Source: Pseudisothecium myosuroides (Eukaryota > Streptophyta > Bryopsida > Hypnales > Lembophyllaceae). From it: a stretch of DNA of 64,000 nt. The stretch is from assembly GCA_951799445.1 (NCBI GenBank), contig OX637291.1, positions 4,528,501 through 4,592,500 on the forward strand, in the 5' to 3' direction. Shown here piece after piece: positions 58,561 through 64,000 of the stretch (within the stretch, counting starts at the first letter, position 1; each line of letters begins with the position of its first letter). A program made the position numbers and the translations under genes. Below the pieces are notes generated by a model. The model worked only from the letters and a program-made list of their open reading frames with translations. It ran no database searches and was not told the origin of the DNA.

Positions 58561-61500
58561 GACTTTTCCAAAATAAAGCGCTTGGATCTTAAAGGTGGAG
58601 AGCACCTTTTAGAGAGTCTCAATAGAAGGTGGCTTACATGGTTTAAGTCTTTCTCTTTCAAGGGTAGTCTCTCATAAAGTTATATTCCTTAAATAAGGTG
58701 CCCAATAAACATGAGGCATGCGTATTTAGAGGGACTTTTGACAACAATGTTGTTAGTTAAATTGGTTGCTTTGGAAACAAAATAAAATTTGAAGTCTATT
58801 CTGAGTTAGATGAAAAAGTTCTATTGAATATGACTTCAAACCACTTAGTTTTTATTTTTTAATACACACCAAATTTTTTGGTAAATTATTATTTCAAAAA
58901 AAATTCTATATGGAAAAAAATGAATCTTCCTATTTTAAAGCATTTGTAGAACCCACAATTTTTCAATTTTAGTTATTTATCTAGGAAGGAATTAATGCCA
59001 ATCTAAACCACGGGTGGGGTTGTAGAAAATGTGACCTTAGAATACTAGGCTTAGTTATTAGAATTGGGTGTTCCAAGCTCATATTGGCACCAAGCCAATT
59101 TTTGTTGCGGTTTATGTGATTCAACTATATACTTTGATTTTGGGGATGACTAGCCCTCCAAAACTTTGTAGTATTATTAGCGTATTATAATTGTGTCACA
59201 TAGAATTCCTTCTATAAAATTAGCCAAAAAAGAATTTCAAGTCTTTTGGCTAAGATTCATATAAAAAAAATTCACTATAATTGAAATTGATTGTTTTGAA
59301 GAATATTAAAAAGTGAGGCAAAAGAATAATGAAATCCAAGTTTACAAAAACTCAATTTTGTAGGTTCAATAATTATAAATTTATTGGAAGGCAAAACAAA
59401 GTTGGTAGCTTGTTGCATAATGATCAAATAAATTCTATATCAACAAAATTAACTGCAAGTTTTCATTACTCCCAAACAAATCCATCACTTCCTATCAAAT
59501 ATATTATATTCAAACCTATTCAATTCTAAATCATTTTATCAATAAAGTGGATGGTGAAATCAAACATATTTCTTGAAGATTAAGATTTGCTATATTTATT
59601 CATCCAAACATGTAAAGAACCATATTTAATTTTTTAATATTTATATAGAATGGATATTCTAAATTTCTCTTGCAAATATTTTGTAATTAGAAGCATGATA
59701 GTATATTTTACTTCAAAAATCAGCTTTTCAATTCATAAATCTCATTCTAAAAAAGACTTCAATAGGTATCTGACATAAAATCACCAAAAATCACATATGA
59801 CTAACTTTGGTTATTGCCTCTGTTATATGTCTAATTTGATTACTCCCTCTATTTATATTATAATTAGAAGAATTCTTGAACTTTGATCAATTTTGACCAT
59901 TTAGATTCAAAATTCAATGAGTTCAAATGGACCTTAGTTAGTAGACCAAATTTTGGCACCATGCTCTGGGAGTCAGTAGTTTAGTGTTCTAGGATTTTTT
60001 TTCTATTACTCAATTTACCCCCTAAAGATCCGAAGGAACTTGAACAAAAATTAGATGTGCTATTAAATATATTTTTTACAAGTTTTTGAGGTTCCATCAA
60101 AAGTGATTATATTATGCATCATGCGGAATATGAATTATCTACACATTCAAATTTGAAAATATATTAACATATTTTTTTCAAGTCAATTTCAAAAAATTCT
60201 ACGTGAAGACTTACAACAATACAACATATATTTAAATCAATTTTTTTTACAATTGGCTATAAAATATATCTTACTTTGATCAATAAAAAAGAGTACAATA
60301 TTGGATCACAAGACAACAATATTTTCTCCTATTTATAAATATTTATTAATACTTCAATACTATCATACAATTTGTGTTCATTTCTTTATAAAAAAATTTG
60401 GCAATAAAAAATGCATTTATTCAATAACAATTTATTTTGTCACTCATCAAAAAATAAAAATTTGAACAAGAGTTTTTTGCTACCTATATTTTTGATTGAA
60501 GACAAACAACTAGAAAATGCTTGTATGGTTCATTTGGGGTTATTTCAATTAGTGTGAGATTTTGAATAGTTCAATTAGTAGATTGTACCATTCAAACTCA
60601 ACTGAATGGATTTTGAAGAATAGGTATATTTTGTGTGTATGTTTAGATGAATTTTAGATGAAAATTGGACAATATTATTTGAATTAGTATGTATATAGTG
60701 CATACAATATTATATTGAGTTTCATATAACTTTAGTATTAAGTTCTTCAAAATGTTTATAATTCATGTAATAAATGCAAAGATTGGTGGTTCATGATGAT
60801 TTGATAAGATTTTTGGTTTGAAATGTTGGACAAATGTAGGGACAATAATCAATATGCAATATTGAAAACACAATGAACTACAACATAAATTGTGAAGATG
60901 TCTCTTGAAATGCAACATAGATTAATAATTTAATGATGACTTTTAAACAATTGTTGTAAAAAAAGATATATAGATTATATCAATACAATTAAATCAATTA
61001 GTACACAAACCAATATCAGTTTTTCAAAAATATTTGAAGTCAAATATTTAAAATTCCTTGTAAAATGGATAGTAGATTGAGTATTTGTGATCTATGCAAG
61101 AATTGTTTTCCTTTTGAATTTGAAATATTTAGTTCTAAACATAGTGATTTTTGAAGATTATAGGTATGTTGACAATAGGAAAAAAACTATTCATATAATA
61201 TAAACTCTATCAACTTTGGTAAATTAGTGTTACTCACAATAAAACAATATATTAATGTACTACAAATGCTCCCAAAAATTTAGAACAAAAGAAGTTAAAT
61301 GCAATAGTTTAGTTTGTTGTATGAAGAAAATGTACTAATTACTTGTTCATGTTTTTTTCCAAGGATTCAATCCCTTCAATTAATTTAACATATGAAAATA
61401 AGCATACCCATTATGATCCCTTTTCCAATATATTGCGCCCATTATCTACATGTGTCAAACATTTGAACCCACAAATCTTCGATGAAAGACGCAATTAGGA

Positions 61501-62157
61501 GAAGGGCTACAGTGGATGGATCCTAGAGATTACAATTGAATAGGATGTGATAAAATAAGTTATGAACATATTAAAAACATGTAACCCATGAAATTTCAAA
61601 GGCACTCAAAAATGCATGTCTCAAATGAAGAATTGATTGTTGGTGGAAAATGTACCCACACAAAATAAATAAATAAAAAAGAATACAAAGGATTGCAATA
61701 AATAAACCATATCTCCACATCATGCCTATTATTGTTGTACGTCAAGCTAAAGTTTTAGCCAACGTAGAACAATAATATAGTGTGGGAAGACACGAGGAAT
61801 ACAAATAGCATGGGAAATGCAAAAATGATTGGTTAGCACTGTTTTCATTTATAAGGCCCAAAATTTCCACTTTTCAAAGCGCTACAACTATGTTTTGGAA
61901 ACTTATTCAAAATTGAAATTTTGAAGACAATTGGAGTGCATCACACTCTACATACAACTCAAAACAAGATATTAAGTTATAAACTATTATTTTCAACCTT
62001 AATCCAAACTCAAAATGGATTTAAAAAAATGTTATTTTCAACCTTAATCCACAACATTTTGTTTAACAGGAAGATCTTTTTAGGACAGAGGGAGTACAAG
62101 CCCAGGTTGGCCATCCAAATCCTCAAAAGAAGGGAAAAAAACTTCCAAACTAACACT
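58561..62157. other. AT-rich spacer, no gene recognised
   Basis: Very AT-rich. ORFs such as 59329-59529 and 61921-62193 are short and lack motifs. A local duplication of TTATTTTCAACCTTAATCCA occurs at about 61987 and 62033. Confidence 0.5.
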
Positions 62158-62462
62158 AAGGTAGGAGGCTCGAACTCCGACAAGGCATTTTGAACCGAAC
62201 AGGATACAGAGGAACATGCCAGTATTTTGCAATTTACCAAAATGTGCAAAAGATGTACATTCTAGGAGGTGGTCGCTTTTAGAGCCCTATGGCTTTTCAA
62301 CTTCAAAATTTCATAACTAATTCCACAAAGCTCCAAAAAATATGAAACAACTTGGGCCACATGCCATTTCCTCTTGTCTTTCAAGGAAAATTTACTGAAA
62401 AATATTTCAAGATGTTTTACCTCCCCAAAATTCAGATGGTCGCTTTATGGACCTCCTACCTT
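62158..62462. mobile_element. 305-bp MITE with AAGGTAGGAGG ends
   Basis: Left AAGGTAGGAGG and right CCTCCTACCTT are exact 11-bp inverted ends, flanked by CT and AA. Internal GTCGCTTT(T/A) blocks occur at both sides. The AAGGTA start is shared with the elements at 56347 and 62510. Confidence 0.6.
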
Positions 62463-62509
62463 AAACTGAAGAACACTGAAGAGCTGACCCAGGGAACTAG
62501 AAGAGCACT

Positions 62510-63523
62510 AAGGTAGGTATCCTTAAACCGTCACTAATTGCTAATGTGCCTAATTACTACTATTAGACTGTTCAAATTCTTATATACTCTTATTGGCATG
62601 GGAAAGGAGGTTCCAACGCACCAAAGAACACGACATTTGGATACTGTATGCAAAAGTTATGAAGGAACAAAGTTTGGTTCTACAAGCGTTTCTTTCACAG
62701 AGGTACATAACTGATTTTGGAAATGTACACACAATGAAGATGGTGCTTTAACCCCTAAACGCCGGGGGAGCCATTTCATGGCGTTTGGATGACTGTGTGG
62801 TGCTATGGAGGGAGATTAGAAACAGTTTTTCATCCATTTCTTTTTCCTTGACCTTTCACAAAGGATTATGAAGAGTACTCAAGCAAATTTGTAGTTTTTT
62901 TAGTGTTTGTTAATTTGTGAATGAGAAGTTGGTAAAAAAAACGGATCACAAAAAATGCTATTTTTAGTGTATTTTAGGAAGTTGTTGCTCCTTGCTCTAG
63001 ATCTGAAATTTCTCAACAAAAATGATATTTTTTGAGTTTGAACCCAACTAATGATATGAAGTCCATCTATTCTAGTTTCTACTCCAATTGGAATTTTGGA
63101 AAAATTTATAATATTGAATATTTTATTGCAATTTGAACTTTGGATGGATTTTCAATGTATCCTACATTCTAATTATAGAATGGCACGGAATTCAAGTTTA
63201 CACCATGATGTTTGTTACTATAATGTACACCCATAGTGAAATTTTCAGATTTTTTGAAATAATTTTCTATTTGATATGATTTTTCTTCATTCTATCTTCA
63301 AAAATTCTCAAAAAAAATCAAATTTTCTCAAAAAAATCTAAAATTTTGGTGAAGTAAAGAAGACATGTTATTTCATTTCTGAAAAATAAATCAAAAAATT
63401 TTCATGCATATCTTGTCACAAAATGGCAGCAAACTAAGTGAGGGGCGGTGAGGCTTAAAATCAGTGGTTATAGGCCCGTCCTTTAAGGGTTAAGGTCAGT
63501 GGCGCATTTAGGATACCTACCTT
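62510..63523. mobile_element. About 1-kb element with AAGGTAGGTATCC ends, carrying a nested insertion
   Basis: Left AAGGTAGGTATCCTTAAACC and the complement of the right end AAGGTAGGTATCCTAAATGC match over 14 bp exactly, and patchily beyond. A TTAA-ended element (62758-63493) lies inside it, so the unit without that insertion would be about 280 bp. It is only 47 bp from the related MITE at 62158-62462. Confidence 0.6.
62758..63493. mobile_element. 736-bp TTAA-ended element nested in the AAGGTA element
   Basis: The left end TTAACCCCTAAACGCCGGG and the right end GTCCTTTAAGGGTTAA are inverted around a TTAACCC(C/T)TAAA core. It is non-coding and AT-rich. It belongs to, or resembles, the piggyBac-like family elsewhere in the window. 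Confidence 0.55.
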
Positions 63524-63701
63524 ATACAGTAAGATCAAGCTAGGCCCTGGAGTGTGACCTCGCAGTGCCTGGAACGTTGAAGAGTGTCGCTGGACTCCCT
63601 GGAGTCTGCGTTTTGTAGGTGATAAGTGTCTTCGTTGGCTTAGGGCGCGGCTGTGAGCGGCTCCTTCTTTTCGGAGGGTTTGAGCGAAGCCGTCAAGAGT
63701 T
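63524..63701. other. GC-richer edge sequence
   Basis: Composition switches to coding-like GC here. It is possibly the continuation of the broken minus-strand gene at 63702-63999, but no domain is visible. Confidence 0.35.
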
Positions 63702-63999
63702 TCATCGATGGAAGCGGTTCCGGACGGCTCCGAAGTCGCATGTGCGCGAGACTAATGTATTAGAGGGCACTGGCATGAATGATTCATTGGATGGTTGGTA
63801 GCTTCCTTCCTCAGAGTTGATGGCGACTATGGGCTTTTGTCTGTTACACCAGGCGCCTTTCCTACAATAGTATTTGGAATTGTCTACCACAACTTAGGCA
63901 TTTGAAGCGTGGCTGCAAGAGGTTCTTATTGTTATAGTACTTGAAGAGTGCATGGTCGGGGTCCTCATTACGCTTCTTGGTGTAGGGTCTTGCCGTGCG
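63702..63999 (-). pseudogene. Dof-like zinc-finger fragment, frame-broken, runs off right edge
   Basis: From the right edge, minus-strand codons 63999-63862 read ...KYYNNKNLLQPRFKCLSCGRQF before a stop. This resembles the core of Dof domains (FCYYNNY.L.QPR..CK.CRRYW). The expected continuation (YW-K-GG-x-RN-P-V-like) appears in another frame as YYCRKGAWCNRQKPIV (within 63890-63702), so a frame break lies near 63875. The first CxxC pair and the cysteine before YYNN are replaced (KRNE and K), so a normal Dof zinc site is absent. It may instead belong to a transposon-encoded protein with a Dof-like finger. Similarity is judged by eye. Confidence 0.35.
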
Positions 64000-64000
64000 G

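Noticed and set aside
1..64000. tRNA, rRNA or other structured RNA genes
   Set aside because: No cloverleaf with A and B box motifs or rRNA-like stretch was noticed by eye. This is weak negative evidence because no covariance search was run.
1..64000. Endogenous viral sequences or toxin genes
   Set aside because: No viral replicase, capsid or toxin motif was recognised in any ORF.

Overview
The window is nuclear DNA of a land plant. It has spliced genes with GT..AG introns, a plant-specific ABI3/VP1 B3 transcription factor, CDPK-type kinases, a plant DC1 protein and the plant form of exportin-T. The very AT-rich spacers, packed with small inverted-repeat elements, together with divergent ABI3 sequence outside its B3 domain, make a seed-free plant (moss or another bryophyte, possibly a lycophyte) my best guess. 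That is inference, not proof.

Layout. 1-2606 (-): 5' part of an NSUN6-like RNA (cytosine-5)-methyltransferase, seven visible exons, running off the left edge. 2607-3938: shared divergent upstream region with a diverged tandem duplication and a perfect G-box. 3939-7875 (+): ABI3/VP1-like B3 transcription factor, six exons. 7876-30040: about 22 kb of AT-rich spacer with no gene I can support, holding many MITE-like elements, foldbacks and tandem repeats. 31952-37491 (+): complete exportin-T/PAUSED gene, 13 exons, 1000 aa. 37492-43194: spacer with two more short elements. 43195-44817 (+): intronless CDPK. 45527-46378 (-): DC1-domain protein. 46379-53143: spacer. 53144-54883 (-): second intronless CDPK, convergent with the first. 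54884-64000: spacer with nested inverted-repeat elements and, at the right edge, a broken Dof-like zinc-finger fragment.

Functional links. ABI3 (ABA and desiccation response) and the two calcium-dependent kinases belong to stress-signalling families; NSUN6 and exportin-T act in RNA modification and tRNA export. The genes are individually regulated and I see no operon-like or clustered pathway.

Most informative observations: (1) the two CDPK genes share a roughly 550-bp kinase block at about 99% nucleotide identity with much more diverged flanks, a gene-conversion signature; (2) a 318-bp MITE with 28-bp ends is present twice at about 98% identity; (3) a TTAA-ended, piggyBac-like non-autonomous family has about seven copies; (4) a 799-bp inverted-repeat element interrupts a repeat whose uninterrupted relative lies 1-2 kb away; (5) exportin-T uses a GC-AG intron and all 12 of its introns are phase 0. 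I found no convincing unknown multi-gene system. Exon boundaries were worked out by hand from splice signals, reading frame and remembered family similarity.
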